The notes beneath the pieces are model-generated. The model saw only the letters and a program-made list of their open reading frames with translations. It made no database searches and was not told the DNA's origin. From Mycolicibacterium aubagnense (GTDB lineage Bacteria; Actinomycetota; Actinomycetes; Mycobacteriales; Mycobacteriaceae): a DNA stretch of 64,000 bases. This document shows, piece by piece, positions 34,936-44,152 of this stretch. Every line of letters begins with the position of its first letter. Position 1 is the stretch's first letter. The position numbers and the translations under genes were made by a program. The DNA lies in NCBI RefSeq assembly GCF_010730955.1, contig NZ_AP022577.1, positions 1,798,001 through 1,862,000 of the forward strand. The letters are read 5' to 3'.

Positions 34936-36035
34936 TGACCGGCTCGTTGACAACTGCCCTCGCGGCGCCGATCCGGGAGGTGCAGGCTTTGGTCGGTACC
35001 GGCGGAACTGATCCATCCGATGCCCTGCGCGCGGTGCAGTCCGGGCTGGACGACGTGGCCGCCGCTGCCGACGGCGCGTGGCAGCAGGCGCAAGGGCAGT
35101 GGACCGGCGCCGCAGCGGGCAGTGCGGGCCAGTTCGCGAACGCGGCCGTCACGGCCATCGTGGCGATGGCGATGACCGCCGGGCAACTCAGCACCCACAC
35201 CGAACGCGCCGCCGCCGCAGTGGCACGGGCCCGCAAACGTCTCGACACCATCCTGCGCAATTTCGAGACCAGAGCCGCCGAGCTCGAAGCCACTCTCGAA
35301 TCTCCCGCCGACGCCGCGGCACTCATCGACGAAGCCAGCCGTGCTCTCGACGAGGCCATCGCCGTGGTCGACGAGCTGCACGCCGAACTCGCCGGCCAAG
35401 CCGAGCAGGTCACCGCGGCAGCGGGAGCGCCTCCGTCGCAGACCCACGGATCCCCCTGGCCGACAAGCGGATTGGGCACTGGATCGGCCACCGGACCCGG
35501 GCCGGGCATGGGCCTGCCGAGCCCGGGTACAGCTCCCGGCCTTGGCGCCAATTGGGCGAGCGGACTCGCGGCACCCGCTGCCCACGCCGCGCAGGCCGCC
35601 CTCACCCACCGCCGACCGCCCGACCCGGAAAAATTCGGCGCCGGCGAAGCCGTCACGCTGCCCGACGGCAGCACCGCCACCGCACCCAACAAGGTCGCGG
35701 CCGACGCGGTGCGGCACGCCCTCACCCAATTGGGTGTGCCGTACGTGTGGGGCGGGACGACACCCGGCGTCGGGCTGGACTGCAGCGGCCTGACGCAGTG
35801 GGCGTATCGCGAGGCCGGCCTCGACCTACCGCGGCTGGCGCAGGAGCAGGACATCGGCGCCACCGTCGACCGCGGCTCGCTACGCCCCGGAGACCTCGCG
35901 GTGTGGGACGGCCACGTCGCGATGATCGTCGGCAACGGCCTCATGGTGGAAGCGGGCGACCCGGTTCAGCTGTCCCCGATCCGAACCACCAACCTGAATC
36001 AGGGTTTCCACGGCTTCTTCCGCCCCACCGCATGA
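34935..36035 (+). CDS. NlpC/P60 peptidoglycan hydrolase with WXG-like helical N-terminus
   Basis: A 366-residue protein. Residues 1-165 are Ala-rich helices with a W-x-G-like turn (QWTG, Trp56), resembling type VII secretion substrates; residues 166-230 are a Gly/Pro linker; residues 255-366 are NlpC/P60 domain with Cys283 (DCSGLTQWAY), His327 (DGHVAMIVG) and Glu339, spaced like RipA Cys-His-Glu (the His to Glu distance of 12 is identical). Such enzymes cut D-Glu-mDAP bonds in peptidoglycan. No Sec signal peptide is present, so the N-terminal hairpin may direct ESX export (inference). Overlaps both neighbours. Confidence 0.82.
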   Translation: MTGSLTTALAAPIREVQALVGTGGTDPSDALRAVQSGLDDVAAAADGAWQQAQGQWTGAAAGSAGQFANAAVTAIVAMAMTAGQLSTHTERAAAAVARARKRLDTILRNFETRAAELEATLESPADAAALIDEASRALDEAIAVVDELHAELAGQAEQVTAAAGAPPSQTHGSPWPTSGLGTGSATGPGPGMGLPSPGTAPGLGANWASGLAAPAAHAAQAALTHRRPPDPEKFGAGEAVTLPDGSTATAPNKVAADAVRHALTQLGVPYVWGGTTPGVGLDCSGLTQWAYREAGLDLPRLAQEQDIGATVDRGSLRPGDLAVWDGHVAMIVGNGLMVEAGDPVQLSPIRTTNLNQGFHGFFRPTA

Positions 36036-36238
36036 CAAGTACCGAATACGACGACACGATGGCCCGCGCCCGCGCGGCGTTGGCGAGGCTGAGGCGTGCG
36101 GCGGCCGACCTGTCGAGAGCGGACGCCGCCGATATCACCGCGGCGCTCCAGCACCTGCGCGACGATCTGCACCAACACGGCCCGCCCGCCACCCGGCGAC
36201 CCGATGCCCCCAGCGTCGGCCAACCCGAACGCCGATAG
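36032..36238 (+). CDS. Small Ala/Arg-rich helical protein, third gene of the EspC/NlpC operon
   Basis: A 68-residue ORF starting at an ATG that overlaps the NlpC/P60 stop as ATGA. Residues 5-50 (TMARARAALARLRRAAADL onward) predict one or two amphipathic helices, and the tail is Pro/Arg-rich. No recognised family. Coupled translation with the T7SS-like pair argues that it is real; it is easy to miss since it is short and the region is open in other frames. Confidence 0.6.
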   Translation: MTSTEYDDTMARARAALARLRRAAADLSRADAADITAALQHLRDDLHQHGPPATRRPDAPSVGQPERR

Positions 36239-36248
36239 GCTGTGCCGC

Positions 36249-37538
36249 ATGGCTGCTGACATCGTGCCGGTTCGGCTCGGGTTGACCAAAGGCGATCTGT
36301 ACACCCTGTGGGCGCCGCTGTGGCGCGACGCGGACGACGAGTGGGAAGCGTTCCTCGGCCACGAGGAAGACCTCTACGCCTTCGAATCCGTCGCTGACCT
36401 GGCCGCTTTCGTGCGCACCAACACCGACAACGACCTCGCCGACCACCCGAAGTGGAAGGCGCTCGGCGAGGCCAACGCCCACCGTCTGAACCCGGACGAG
36501 AGCCACCTGCACGACCTGGTCGGCGTGCCGGAACTGGTCGCCGAGAAGCCCACCGAGGAGTCCGTCACCGCACTGCGGCGAACGCTCCAGGTGGTTGGCG
36601 CGCTCGGCTCGGTGTGCGACCTGATCGCGGTGGCGAAGTTCTTCAACGGCAACCCCGTGCTCTCGACGCTCGGCGGCGGGGCCGAGGCCTACTCGGGCCG
36701 GGCCGGCCGCAAGCGCTGGGCCGACATCGAGGCCGCCGTCGGCCGCAGCTGGGACCATGTGCTCGACGCCATCGACGCGCTGGTGACCACCCCCGAGGTC
36801 GACGCCAAGGCCGCGGAGAAGGCCCAGGCAGAGCTCGACGAGCCCGCGCCGGAGCCCGAGGAAGACGAACTCGACGAGGCCGAGGCTGCGGCCGAAGACT
36901 CCGACGACGCGGTCATCGAGGACGAGGTGGACACCGACTCCGAGGAGGCGGCCCTCACCGCACAGGCCGAGCGCCAGCTGCTCGGCGGCGACGAGGACTT
37001 CTGGGAGCGCGTCGGCATCGACCCGATCCGCATCATGACCAAGGGCGGCACCTTCTACACGCTGCGCTGCTACTACAACGACCAGCCGCGGTTCCTCGGC
37101 CGCAACGGCCGCATCAGCGTGTTCGGCTCGGAGCGCGCCCTGGCCCGCTACCTGGCCGACGAGCACGAGAGCGACCTGTCCAGCTTCGAGGCCTACAGCG
37201 ACATCCGCACCGCGGCCACCGACGGCTCGTTGCAGATCCGCGTCACCGAGGACAACGTCTACGTGCTCAGCGGCCTGTCGGACGACATCTCCGACGGCCC
37301 CGACGCCGTCGACCGCGAACAGCTGGACCTGGCGGTCGAGTTCGTCCGCGACGTGTGTGACTACGCCGATGACGGCACCGCCGACAAGTACCTGACCACC
37401 AGCCAGCCGCTGGGCAAGTTCGTCGGTCATGTGCTGGAGCCCGAGACCGTCGGCGCCCCGTCGAAGCCATACGCCGAGGCCGTCGCCCAGTGGGAGACGC
37501 TGGAGCGCTTCGTCGAGTCACGCCTGCGCCAGGAATAA
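36249..37538 (+). CDS. Conserved actinobacterial protein of Rv3311 type
   Basis: A 429-residue protein with N- and C-terminal globular parts separated by a strongly acidic linker (about residues 180-240, rich in Glu/Asp/Ala). The C-terminal part includes FWERVGIDPIRIM and FYTLRCYYNDQPRFLG. The two ends look related: both contain segments of the type GDLYTLWAP or GGTFYTLRC followed by D/E-rich W-F/L motifs and YLADEHESDL or FVRTNTDNDL, suggesting an internal duplication. Function unknown; position matches Rv3311. GC-rich, no signal peptide. Confidence 0.8.
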   Translation: MAADIVPVRLGLTKGDLYTLWAPLWRDADDEWEAFLGHEEDLYAFESVADLAAFVRTNTDNDLADHPKWKALGEANAHRLNPDESHLHDLVGVPELVAEKPTEESVTALRRTLQVVGALGSVCDLIAVAKFFNGNPVLSTLGGGAEAYSGRAGRKRWADIEAAVGRSWDHVLDAIDALVTTPEVDAKAAEKAQAELDEPAPEPEEDELDEAEAAAEDSDDAVIEDEVDTDSEEAALTAQAERQLLGGDEDFWERVGIDPIRIMTKGGTFYTLRCYYNDQPRFLGRNGRISVFGSERALARYLADEHESDLSSFEAYSDIRTAATDGSLQIRVTEDNVYVLSGLSDDISDGPDAVDREQLDLAVEFVRDVCDYADDGTADKYLTTSQPLGKFVGHVLEPETVGAPSKPYAEAVAQWETLERFVESRLRQE

Positions 37539-37582
37539 CGCGCGCGCGATGAGTTGAGGCGGCCGGCCGGGTCTGCACTGGC

Positions 37583-38422
37583 ATGACCCAGACCAGCGCC
37601 CAGCCCATCGTCCGTCGTCTCGCCGTCCCCGGCGCCACCCTGCACTACGAGGTGCGCGGCCGCGGGCCGGTGCTCGCCGTCATCGGTTCGCCGATGACGG
37701 CGTCCGAGTTCGCCTCGGTGGCCGACGCCCTGGCCGTCGACCACACCGTCGTGACGTACGACCCCCGCGGCCTCGGTGCCAGCCCCATCGATGATCCCGC
37801 GCAGGACTCCACACCGGAACTCCGCGCCGACGATGTCGCCGCGATCCTCGACGACCTGGGCGCCGGTCCGGCCGACGTGTTCGGTTCCAGTGGCGGCGCG
37901 GTGACCGGCCTGGCACTGGCTGCCAAGTACCCCGGCTGGGTGCGCACGCTGGTCGCGCACGAACCGCCGCTATTGGAGCTGCTGCCCGCGTCGGAAGCCG
38001 CCAAACAACGCGCGGCGACGCGGGACATCATCGCCACCTTCCACAGCGACGGGCCCGGCGCAGCGATGGCGAAGTTCATGGCCACGGCAGGCTTCGACCA
38101 GTCCGAGGAGGGCGCGCCCGTTCCGCCGGGACCGCCGCCCGCATCGAGCGAGATGGCCAAGCAGCTCGCCGACCTGTCCCGGTTCTTCAACCATGAATTA
38201 CTGTGCACCACAACGTATGTGCCGGACGCCGAGGCGCTGAAAGCAGCCCGGATCGTGGTAGGCATCGGCGCCGAATCCGAGCACCTCATCACCCACGGCA
38301 CCTCGCTGGCACTGTGCCGCCTGCTGGGCGTCGAGCCCGTCGTCTTCCCGGGCGATCACGGTGGGTTCATGGCCTCGCCCGCCGGGTTCGCCGACGCGCT
38401 GCGGGCCGCTCTGTCCGACTGA
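37583..38422 (+). CDS. Alpha/beta-hydrolase
   Basis: A 279-residue alpha/beta-hydrolase fold enzyme. Nucleophile elbow FGSSGGAVTG (Ser near residue 96), YDPRGLGAS strand-loop, and GDHGGF for the catalytic His near residue 255; the acid is probably in the IVVGIGAESEH segment. Substrate unknown. The M. tuberculosis gene at this position (Rv3312c) is also a hydrolase but on the other strand. Confidence 0.83.
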   Translation: MTQTSAQPIVRRLAVPGATLHYEVRGRGPVLAVIGSPMTASEFASVADALAVDHTVVTYDPRGLGASPIDDPAQDSTPELRADDVAAILDDLGAGPADVFGSSGGAVTGLALAAKYPGWVRTLVAHEPPLLELLPASEAAKQRAATRDIIATFHSDGPGAAMAKFMATAGFDQSEEGAPVPPGPPPASSEMAKQLADLSRFFNHELLCTTTYVPDAEALKAARIVVGIGAESEHLITHGTSLALCRLLGVEPVVFPGDHGGFMASPAGFADALRAALSD

Positions 38423-38476
38423 AACCGCCTTCACCTGCGATAACCCGACCCCGGTTCCAACAGCTAAGAAATCGCG

Positions 38477-38505
38477 TTGCAAAATTAGTTAGCAAGGCGT
38501 AAGAA
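38477..38505 (+). promoter_or_regulatory. Promoter of the second mmpS-mmpL operon
   Basis: TTGCAA (38477-38482), 17-bp spacer, TAAGAA (38500-38505) then T, in a local AT-rich patch. A TTGC/GCAA inverted repeat lies within it. The start codon is about 150 bp downstream, leaving a long leader. Confidence 0.5.
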
Positions 38506-38535
38506 TTTCCCAAGAATCCGCTGAGTAAGCGGAGC

Positions 38536-38554
38536 CGCCTGCCAATGGCAGGCG
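38536..38554. promoter_or_regulatory. Perfect 19-bp palindrome in the mmpS leader
   Basis: CGCCTGCCA-A-TGGCAGGCG: perfect 9-bp arms with one central base, between the promoter and mmpS. Suits a TetR/MarR-type operator or a leader hairpin. CCGCT-GAGTA-AGCGG lies just upstream. Confidence 0.5.
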
Positions 38555-38651
38555 ATGGCAGCAGCTTGATCGTCGGGGTCGGTCAGCGAGTTGAGCGGAA
38601 GGTGGTCGGGTGCGGTCGGTGTCGACGGGTCGACGATTGAAGCAGGGGTCG

Positions 38652-39086
38652 ATGGGGCTGCTGAAGAAGGTCTGGATACCGCTTCTTCTGGTGGTCGTGC
38701 TGGCGGTGTCGGGTCTCGTGGTGTCCCGCCTGCACACGAAGTTCGGGTCGGAGAACCTCAACGCCCATGCCGGTGCGGGCATCGAGATCGTCCAGTTCAA
38801 CCCCAAGGTCCTGGTGTACGAGGTCTATGGACCGCCCGGAAGTTCGGCCGAGATCAGCTACTTCGATCCCGACGCCAACGTGCACTCCGTCAGCGCCCCG
38901 CTGCCCTGGTCCGTCACCCTGTCCACCACCTTGCCCACCGTCAGCGCGAACCTGATGGCCCGCAGCGACGGTGAGCAGAGCAGCGACCACATCGGTTGCC
39001 GCGTCACCGTCAACGGCACCGTCCGTGAGGAACAATCCGCAAATGGCGTCAACGCCCAGACCTACTGCCTGGTGAAGTCCGCATGA
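38652..39086 (+). CDS. MmpS-family accessory protein (second copy)
   Basis: A 144-residue MmpS: one N-terminal transmembrane helix (VWIPLLLVVVLAVSGLVVS), then FNPKVLVYEVYGPPGSSAEISYFD, LPWSVTL, and the Cys pair IGCRVTV / TYCLVKSA. It resembles MmpS4-type proteins. ATG 38652 is preferred over a GTG 14 codons earlier because it gives the usual MmpS N-terminus and AGGGG lies before it, though close. Overlaps mmpL by 4 bp. Confidence 0.9.
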   Translation: MGLLKKVWIPLLLVVVLAVSGLVVSRLHTKFGSENLNAHAGAGIEIVQFNPKVLVYEVYGPPGSSAEISYFDPDANVHSVSAPLPWSVTLSTTLPTVSANLMARSDGEQSSDHIGCRVTVNGTVREEQSANGVNAQTYCLVKSA

Positions 39087-42046
39087 CCGAAACGCTTGAG
39101 ACACAACACAAGACAGCAGACAAGCGGCCCAAGTTCGCCCATGCGCTGCGCATCCTGTCGGTGCCGATCATCCTGTTCTGGATCGCGATCGCCGTACTGG
39201 TGAACGTGATCGCGCCTCCGCTCGAAGTCGTCGGCGAGCTGCACGCCGCACCGATGGCGCCCGAAGACGCCCCGTCGATGCACGCGATGAAGTTGATGGG
39301 CGCCAACTTCAAGGAGTTCAACTCCAACAGCACCATCATGGTCGTCGTCGAGGGCAAGGAACCGCTGGGCCCGGACGCCCACGCGTACTACGACGAGATC
39401 ATCCGCAAACTGCAGCGCGATCCCGAGCACATCCAGCACATCCAGGATTTCTGGGGCGACACGCTGACGGCGGCCGGAGCCCAGAGCGCCGACGGCAAGG
39501 CGTCGTACGTGATGCTCAATCTCGCCGGCGAACAGGGCATGACGCTTGCCAACGAAGGCGTGGATGCGGTCCGCAAGGTCATCGAGGAGACGAAAGCCCC
39601 GCCGGGCGTGCAGGCGTACGTCGCCGGGCCCGCCGCCCTGACCGACGATCTGCACGTCATCGGCAACGCGAGCCTGGTGATGATCACCCTGATTACCCTC
39701 GCCGCGATCGCGGGCATGCTGCTCGTGGTCTACCGCTCGGTCAGGACCACGCTGGTCCAGCTGTTCTTGACGTTCCTGGCGCTGCTGACCGCGCGCGGTG
39801 TGGTTTCGGTGCTGGCGACCCACGATGTGTTCGGCTTGACCACCTTCGCGGGCAACATCCTGACCATGTTGGCGATCGCCGCCGCAACCGACTACGGCAT
39901 CTTCATCTTCGGCCGGTACCGCGAAGACCGCGGCATGGGCCTGGACCGGGACGACTCGTACTACGCCACCTTCACGTCCGTCGCGCCCGTGATCGTGGGT
40001 TCCGGGCTGACCATCGCCGGCGCGACGTACTGCCTGAGCTTCTGCCGCCTGCCCTACTTCACCACCATGGGCGCTCCGGTCGCGATCGGCATGCTCGTGG
40101 TGGTGGCGATCTCGGTCACGGTAGGCCCCGCCGTCCTGTACCTCGGCAGCCGGGTCGGGATGTACGAATCCAAGCGGCCCCCGCAGAGCAGGTTCTGGCG
40201 CCGCATCGGCACGTCCGTGGTTCGTTGGCCCGCACCGATTCTGGTGGCCAGCCTCTTCGTCGTGCTGATCGGGATCGTGGCCATCCCCGGCTACAAGCCC
40301 GCCTACAACGACCGCTACTACCTGCCCGCGGACGCCAAGGTCAACATCGGCTTCGCGGCCGCCGACCGGCACTTCACCCAGGCCCGGATGAACCCCGACA
40401 TCCTGATGGTCGAGTCCAGCCACGACATGCGCAATCCCGCCGACATGCTGGTGCTGAACAAGATCGCGAGCAACGTGATGCACACCGAGGGCATCGCGAT
40501 GGTGCAGAGCATCACCCGACCGCTCGGAATCCCCATACAGCACAGCTCGATTCCGTTCCAGACGAGCATCTCGGGCCAGACCAGCAACATGAACCTGCCG
40601 TTCCAGCGCAAGCAACTGGAAGACCAGCTGAGGATGATCGACGCGACCAACGTCTCGATCGACATCCTGGAGAAGCAGTACGCGCTGTCCCTCGAACAGA
40701 CCAGGCTGACCCAGGACTCGGACCGCAAGTCCCAGGAGCTGCTCAAGGTGACCGAGCAGATGCGCGACAACATCGCGAACTTCGACGACCAGTTCCGGCC
40801 GATGCGCAACTACTTCTACTGGGAACCGCACTGCTTCGACATCCCGATGTGCGCGGCGATCCGGTCGGTGTTCGACTCCCTGGACGGCATCGATGAACTG
40901 ACCGACCGAACCGCAGATGTCCAGGTCAACACCGACAAGCTCTCCGATCTGGCGCCGAAGCTGACGGCGCTGCTCCCCCAGACCATCGCGTCGATGAAGA
41001 CGAGCCGGGACTTGTCGCTGGCGTCGTACAACTCGCAGAAGGCGCTAATCGACCAGATGCAGGCGATGAACGACACCGCACTGGCGATGGGCGCCGCCTT
41101 CGACGGCGCCAAGAACGACGACCTGTTCTACCTGCCGCCCGAGGCCTTCCAGAACCCGGACTTCCAGCGCGGGCTGAAGATGTTCATGTCGCCGGACGGC
41201 AAGTCGGCACGCATGTTCATCACCCACCAGAGCGACCCGGCGACCGTCGACGGCATCGCCCGGGTGGAGTCCGAACGCAAGGCCGCACAAGAGGCCTTGA
41301 AGATGTCGTCGCTGTCGGACGCCAAGATCTACCTCGGCGGCGTCGCGGCGACCTACAAGGACATGGCGGACGGCGCACGCTACGACCTGATGATCGCCGT
41401 CGTGTCCTCGCTGACGCTGATCTTCATGATCATGCTCATCCTGACCCGCAGCGCCGTCGCGGCGCTGACGATCGTCGGCACGGCGGGCAGCTCCATCGCC
41501 GCGTCCTTCGGCATCTCGGTGCTGCTGTGGCAGGACCTGTTCGGCATCCAGGTGCAGTGGCTCGTCATGCTGATGTCGGTCATCATCCTGTTGGCGGTCG
41601 GTTCGGACTACAACCTGCTGCTGGTCTCCCGGTTCAAGGACGAGATCCATGACGGACTGAAGACCGGCATCATCCGGTCCATGGCCGGCACCGGCGGTGT
41701 CGTCACGTCAGCCGGACTGGTGTTCGCGGCCACCATGGCCGGCATGATGGCCAGCAAGCTGATCGTGCTGGCTCAGATGGGCTCGACCATCGCCATCGGT
41801 CTGCTGATCGACACCTTCATCGTGCGGTCACTGCTGATGCCGTCCATCGCAGTGCTGCTCGGCCGCTGGTTCTGGTGGCCGCAGGTGGTGCACCCGCGGG
41901 GCAAGTACAACACCGAGAAGTTCGTGCCCAAGGCGTTCCAGCAGCCGCAGCAACAGCAACCCGCGACCGCGGGGGTGGCGGCCGGGCGGCACTCGGGTTC
42001 CGAGGATGACGCCCCGACCGACAGCTACCCGACCAGCACGGCGTAG
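39083..42046 (+). CDS. MmpL-family RND transporter (second copy)
   Basis: A 987-residue MmpL closely related to the product of 13935-16844: [25 protein letters not shown] and [15 protein letters not shown] proton-relay pairs, [16 protein letters not shown] Gln-rich cytoplasmic tail ([11 protein letters not shown]) follows the last helix. ATGA coupling with mmpS. The final 22 bp overlap the convergent add gene. Cargo unknown. Confidence 0.92.
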   Translation: MTETLETQHKTADKRPKFAHALRILSVPIILFWIAIAVLVNVIAPPLEVVGELHAAPMAPEDAPSMHAMKLMGANFKEFNSNSTIMVVVEGKEPLGPDAHAYYDEIIRKLQRDPEHIQHIQDFWGDTLTAAGAQSADGKASYVMLNLAGEQGMTLANEGVDAVRKVIEETKAPPGVQAYVAGPAALTDDLHVIGNASLVMITLITLAAIAGMLLVVYRSVRTTLVQLFLTFLALLTARGVVSVLATHDVFGLTTFAGNILTMLAIAAATDYGIFIFGRYREDRGMGLDRDDSYYATFTSVAPVIVGSGLTIAGATYCLSFCRLPYFTTMGAPVAIGMLVVVAISVTVGPAVLYLGSRVGMYESKRPPQSRFWRRIGTSVVRWPAPILVASLFVVLIGIVAIPGYKPAYNDRYYLPADAKVNIGFAAADRHFTQARMNPDILMVESSHDMRNPADMLVLNKIASNVMHTEGIAMVQSITRPLGIPIQHSSIPFQTSISGQTSNMNLPFQRKQLEDQLRMIDATNVSIDILEKQYALSLEQTRLTQDSDRKSQELLKVTEQMRDNIANFDDQFRPMRNYFYWEPHCFDIPMCAAIRSVFDSLDGIDELTDRTADVQVNTDKLSDLAPKLTALLPQTIASMKTSRDLSLASYNSQKALIDQMQAMNDTALAMGAAFDGAKNDDLFYLPPEAFQNPDFQRGLKMFMSPDGKSARMFITHQSDPATVDGIARVESERKAAQEALKMSSLSDAKIYLGGVAATYKDMADGARYDLMIAVVSSLTLIFMIMLILTRSAVAALTIVGTAGSSIAASFGISVLLWQDLFGIQVQWLVMLMSVIILLAVGSDYNLLLVSRFKDEIHDGLKTGIIRSMAGTGGVVTSAGLVFAATMAGMMASKLIVLAQMGSTIAIGLLIDTFIVRSLLMPSIAVLLGRWFWWPQVVHPRGKYNTEKFVPKAFQQPQQQQPATAGVAAGRHSGSEDDAPTDSYPTSTA

Positions 42047-43110
42047 CGCGGTTTGATGACGTCGTCGATGATCGCGAGCCGCTCGTCGAACGGGATGAAG
42101 GCCGACTTCATGGCGTTGATGGTGAACCGCTGCAGGTCGGTCCAGCCGTAGCCGAACTCGTTCACCAGGTGCGCCATCTCCTGGGTCATGGTGGTGTCGC
42201 TCATCAGGCGGTTGTCGGTGTTCACGGTGACGCGGAAGCGGAGCCGCGCCAACTGGTCGAACGGATGCTCGGCGATGCTCGCCGCGGCGCCGGTCTGCAC
42301 GTTGCTGCTCGGGCACATCTCCAGTGGAATTCGCTTGTCCCGCACGATGTTCGCCACCCGGCCGAGCCGGAAGGCACCGTCGGGCCCTTCCTCGATGTCG
42401 TCGACGATGCGCACGCCGTGCCCCAGCCGGTCGGCGCCGCAGAAGGCGATGGCCTCGTGGATCGACGGCAGCCCGAAGGCCTCACCGGCGTGAATCGTGA
42501 AACGCGCGTTGTTGCCCCGCATGTACTCGAAGGCATCGAGGTGGCGGGTCGGGGGGTAACCGGCCTCCGCGCCGGCGATGTCGAACCCGACCACACCCAG
42601 GTCGCGGAACCGGATGGCCAACTCGGCGATCTCGCGGGACCGAGCGGCGTGCCGCATGGCGGTGACCAGACACCGGACCGTCGTCGCCTGTCCGGCAGCG
42701 GCCGCGGCCTTCTCCCCGTCGGCGAACCCGGCCAGCACTGCGTCGACGACCTCGTCCAATACGAGACCGCCGTCGATGTGCAGCTCGGGCGCGAACCGGA
42801 CCTCGGCGTAGACCACGTTGTCGGCGGCCAGATCCTCGACGCATTCGTACGCGACGCGGTACAGCGCATCGGTCGTCTGCATGACGCCGACGGTGTGCGC
42901 GAACGGCTCCAGATAGCGGACGAGTGACCCGCTGTGCGCCTGGGTGCGGAACCACATCGCCAGTTCACCGACGTCCATGGTGGGGAGGTCGCCGTAGCCG
43001 CTCTGCTCGGCCAACTCCACCACCGTCGCGGGGCGTAGGCCGCCGTCCAGGTGATCGTGCAACAGCGCTTTCGGTGCCTGCTTGATCTGATCCAGCGTCA
43101 GGGTGGTCAT
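42025..43110 (-). CDS. add: Adenosine deaminase
   Basis: A 361-residue zinc deaminase converting adenosine to inosine for salvage. Zinc ligands in [10 protein letters not shown] near residue 18, [10 protein letters not shown] with catalytic Glu, LGHGVRI, and [14 protein letters not shown]. Ortholog of Rv3313c. The 3' end overlaps mmpL. No Shine-Dalgarno study needed: the ATG start aligns with the family N-terminus. Confidence 0.93.
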   Translation of the reverse strand: MTTLTLDQIKQAPKALLHDHLDGGLRPATVVELAEQSGYGDLPTMDVGELAMWFRTQAHSGSLVRYLEPFAHTVGVMQTTDALYRVAYECVEDLAADNVVYAEVRFAPELHIDGGLVLDEVVDAVLAGFADGEKAAAAAGQATTVRCLVTAMRHAARSREIAELAIRFRDLGVVGFDIAGAEAGYPPTRHLDAFEYMRGNNARFTIHAGEAFGLPSIHEAIAFCGADRLGHGVRIVDDIEEGPDGAFRLGRVANIVRDKRIPLEMCPSSNVQTGAAASIAEHPFDQLARLRFRVTVNTDNRLMSDTTMTQEMAHLVNEFGYGWTDLQRFTINAMKSAFIPFDERLAIIDDVIKPRYAVLVG

Positions 43111-43138
43111 GCGTCCATCTTGCGCCGGATGGCGGTTT

Positions 43139-43960
43139 TTAGCCCGCCGGTTCCGCCGCCGGCAACAGCCGTGTCCGGAAGAGTTCCAGCACCTGGTCCA
43201 ATGCGACTCGGGTGGGCTGGCCCGGCTCGTCGATCAGATGCTCGGTGACCACCGAGTGCGGTGGCAGGCGGGCGTCGGGGTTGGCGTCGGCGTCCTCGAG
43301 TTCGACGGCGATGAAGGCATCACCGAGCTGTTCGCGCAGGAACTCGAAACGCTCCGCCGGGACCAGCTTGTCGCTCTTGAACCGCATCCCGATGACGTTG
43401 AGCCCACGGGCACACCGGCCTTTGACGACCTCCAGGTCGGCCGGCGAGATGTCGATGTTGCGGCGCTGTTTGGCGGTCAGCCCCACGGGCATCGAGGGCT
43501 GAGACAGCACCGGGGCCAGGATGACGTCGTCGGTGGCCATCGCCAGGGCGTAGCCGCCGGTGAAGCACATGCCGATCGCGCCGACGCCGGGGCCGCCGCA
43601 GCGTTCGTGTTCGGCGCGCGCCAGTGCGCGCAGCCAGTCCACCACCGGCGACGTCTTGCCGGTGGCGAGGATCGTGAACTCCTTGCTGATGCACGACGGC
43701 ACCACTGACGCCATGCCTTTGAGCGCGGCCAGGTTGCTGGCGTTGGGGTCGAGGCCCGGGATGCCGAAAAGGTGCGGCAGTACGGCGGTACAACCCAGGT
43801 CGGCAACCTTGCGGGCGAAGTCGAGAACCTTGGGCGTGATGCCCGGGATTTCGGCGATCACGATGACGGCCGGGCCGCTGCCGCGACGAAATACGGTGCG
43901 GGTCGTGCCGTCGTAGGTGAACTCGGAGCGTTCGAAGTCGAGCAGAGCGTCGTCAGCCAT
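43139..43960 (-). CDS. Dienelactone-hydrolase family protein
   Basis: A 273-residue alpha/beta-hydrolase of the dienelactone hydrolase type. The nucleophile is Cys in [13 protein letters not shown], as in carboxymethylenebutenolidase; [21 protein letters not shown] is a family N-terminal signature, and a late His in PPHSVVTEH may complete the triad. Located 28 bp upstream of add on the same strand, so co-transcription is possible. ATG 43960 is chosen; an 8-residue longer version has no ribosome site. Confidence 0.85.
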   Translation of the reverse strand: MADDALLDFERSEFTYDGTTRTVFRRGSGPAVIVIAEIPGITPKVLDFARKVADLGCTAVLPHLFGIPGLDPNASNLAALKGMASVVPSCISKEFTILATGKTSPVVDWLRALARAEHERCGGPGVGAIGMCFTGGYALAMATDDVILAPVLSQPSMPVGLTAKQRRNIDISPADLEVVKGRCARGLNVIGMRFKSDKLVPAERFEFLREQLGDAFIAVELEDADANPDARLPPHSVVTEHLIDEPGQPTRVALDQVLELFRTRLLPAAEPAG

Positions 43961-44050
43961 GCGCATGACCCTAGCCGCGCACATCTGGCAGAGCCATGGA
44001 TGTCACTTTCGCCCATCGCGAATCGGCCGTGGCCGTAGGTCGGATCCGAG

Positions 44051-44097
44051 AAATTTACGGGTATGCCCATTCCTGTAGGTTTCCTGTGCGTAAATTT
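44051..44097. promoter_or_regulatory. AT-rich inverted repeat with internal direct repeat, upstream of PGRS gene
   Basis: AAATTTACG (44051-44059) and CGTAAATTT (44089-44097) are perfect inverted 9-mers. Between them TTCCTGT occurs twice with an 11-bp period (44070 and 44081), as in response-regulator sites. Confidence 0.45.
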
Positions 44098-44152
44098 AGC
44101 CGAGCTGATCAACGCAGCGGACAAACGAGATTCTCAAACTGAGGGGGCAGTT

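Noticed and set aside
36135-37430. 431-codon antisense frame over the Rv3311-type gene
   Set aside because: Composition shows antisense of a Glu/Asp/Ala-rich gene; no start context.
39062-40831. 589-codon open frame antisense to mmpL
   Set aside because: Arg/Asp/Val-rich shadow with no motif; the sense MmpL is complete with conserved residues.
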